Source: a virus
Strand: one strand, 5' to 3'
Virus record (IMG/VR): IMGVR_UViG_3300032753_000026
Coordinates: 1-61,650 of that record
Length of the DNA stretch: 61,650 nt
Shown here: positions 60,602 to 61,650 of the stretch, one piece after another
Layout: each line of letters opens with the position of its first letter
Position numbering within the stretch: the first letter of the stretch is position 1
Program-made: the position numbers and the translations under genes
The notes under the pieces: model-generated
Told to the model about the DNA's origin: nothing
The model's database searches: none
The model's input: only the letters and a program-made list of their open reading frames with translations

Positions 60602-61650
60602 ATGTTAGACGCTATCAAACCATTGTTGGAAAGCGGCATCATTAATGAAGATACTAAGCAAGCTATCAGCGAAGCTTGGGAATCACAAATTAATGAAGCA
60701 CGTGAAGCTGTTCGCTCTGAATTGCGCGAAGAGTTTGCACAACGCTATACACATGACAAACAAGTAATGGTTGAAGCTCTAGACAAAATGGTTACTGAAA
60801 GTCTCGCCGCTGAACTCAAAGAGTTCGCCGAAGAGAAACAAGCTCTTGTTGAAGACCGCGTGAAATTTAAACGTCACATGGTTGAATCAGCAGGTAAGTT
60901 TAATGACTTTATGGTTACTAAACTTGCAGAAGAAATCAAAGAACTACGTGCAGATAAGAAAGTTCAAAACGAAGCAGTAGCTAAGTTAGAACGTTTTGTT
61001 ATTCATGCGCTAGCTGAAGAGATCAAAGAGTTTGACCAAGACAAGCAAGCTGTTGTTGAAACTAAAGTAAAACTAGTAGCAGAAGCTAAACAAAAATTAG
61101 CTAAACTACAAGAAGCTTTTGTTGCTCGCAGTGCTAAACTTGTTAAGGAAGCAGTGGCAAACAATCTAGGCTCAGAACTAGCTCAACTTAAAGAAGATAT
61201 CCAAGCTGCTCGTGAGAACATGTTTGGTCGTCGCTTATTTGAAGCATTTGCTCAAGAATTCGCTGTTACACACTTAAGTGAAAACGCTGAATTCGCAAAA
61301 CTTAAAGCAGAAATTGCAACGAAAGATGCAGTGATCGCTGAAAGCAAAAAAGCACTAGCTGAAAAAGAAGTATTAGTTGAGTCAAAAGAAAAAGAAGTTC
61401 GAGTAATCAAAGAAAGTGTAACTCGCAAGGAAGCACTAAACGGTTTACTCAAAACATTAAACAAAGAGAAAGCTGAAGTAATGAGCAGCCTACTCGAGAA
61501 TGTGCAAACTGATCGTCTTCAGGCTGCATATGAAAAGTATCTACCAGCAGTTCTAAACAACACTCCAGCTGTTAAAGCTGAAAAAGCTGTATTAGCTGAG
61601 AGTCGTGTAGAAGTGACAGGTGATAAATCTGCTAAAACAGACGTAGAAGT
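60602..61650 (+). CDS. 22: Prohead scaffold protein gp22 (partial)
   Basis: ATG at 60602 with AGGAG ten bases after the gp21 stop; runs off the right edge with 349 codons present, already longer than T4 gp22 (269 aa). MLDAIKPLLESGIINEDTKQ and AISEAWESQINEAREAVRSE are typical of gp22, followed by long Lys/Glu/Ala-rich coiled coil and repeating patches (FAEEKQALVEDRVKFKRHMV; FDQDKQAVVETKVKLVAEAK). It forms the core around which the capsid assembles and is degraded by gp21. The two near-repeat helical units may explain the greater length. Confidence 0.92.
   Translation, partial: MLDAIKPLLESGIINEDTKQAISEAWESQINEAREAVRSELREEFAQRYTHDKQVMVEALDKMVTESLAAELKEFAEEKQALVEDRVKFKRHMVESAGKFNDFMVTKLAEEIKELRADKKVQNEAVAKLERFVIHALAEEIKEFDQDKQAVVETKVKLVAEAKQKLAKLQEAFVARSAKLVKEAVANNLGSELAQLKEDIQAARENMFGRRLFEAFAQEFAVTHLSENAEFAKLKAEIATKDAVIAESKKALAEKEVLVESKEKEVRVIKESVTRKEALNGLLKTLNKEKAEVMSSLLENVQTDRLQAAYEKYLPAVLNNTPAVKAEKAVLAESRVEVTGDKSAKTDVE

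Overview
The window is a 61.65-kb piece of a large T4-like contractile-tailed phage genome. On the plus strand, from about 46.9 kb, it carries the T4 late sigma factor gp55, the gp47/gp46 recombination nuclease, the gp29 tape measure, the gp20 portal, gp67-like core protein, the gp21 protease and gp22 scaffold. On the minus strand it carries gp48, gp53, a hub protein, gp5, gp25, gp6, a 4,336-residue giant virion protein and a set of fibre/adhesin genes. The AT-rich composition, the T4 core with an enlarged baseplate, and small conserved proteins (Hc1-like, SegE-like) resemble T4-like phages of aquatic bacteria. The host cannot be read from the sequence, and I found no tRNA, CRISPR array or IS element.

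Layout. (1) 1-15.2 kb, minus strand: a compact, almost fully overlapping metabolic cassette. In transcription order it holds a conserved 104-aa protein, two GT-A-like glycosyltransferases, a 120-aa unknown, a third GT-A-like glycosyltransferase, six consecutive radical SAM proteins with an N-terminal (not C-terminal) auxiliary-cluster cysteine domain, a 388-aa unknown, three SGNH-hydrolase-like proteins with a 33-aa basic peptide between them, and a carbamoyltransferase cut by the window edge. (2) 15.2-23.2 kb, minus: fibre and adhesin genes, three of which share one N-terminal module, plus a glycine-rich adhesin. (3) 23.2-46.8 kb, minus: the giant protein and the baseplate genes. (4) 46.8-53.1 kb, plus: gp55, gp47, gp46, a seventh radical SAM protein, two small basic proteins, a fourth SGNH-like protein and a SegE-like GIY-YIG nuclease. 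(5) 53.1-53.6 kb: a 445-bp non-coding region with strong RNA-like structure. (6) 53.56-54.62 kb, minus: gp26-like gene followed in the -1 frame by an ORF that looks expressed by programmed frameshifting. (7) 54.7 kb to the end, plus: tape measure and head genes.

Regulation. A late-promoter octamer of the T4 type (TATAAATA or, more often here, GATAAATA) precedes many virion genes. A divergent control region at 46.79-46.86 kb pairs a perfect TATAAATA on the minus strand with a sigma70-like promoter for gp55 on the plus strand, so the late sigma factor gene sits next to its own target promoter. Several genes without a Shine-Dalgarno sequence have a promoter motif spaced so that transcription would begin at the A of the ATG, which suggests leaderless mRNAs.

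Most notable are the radical SAM/glycosyltransferase/SGNH/carbamoyltransferase cassette of unknown product, the candidate gp26/gp51 frameshift, the structured RNA candidate, and the possible leaderless promoters. Function calls rest on motifs and gene order read by eye; no database search was run.
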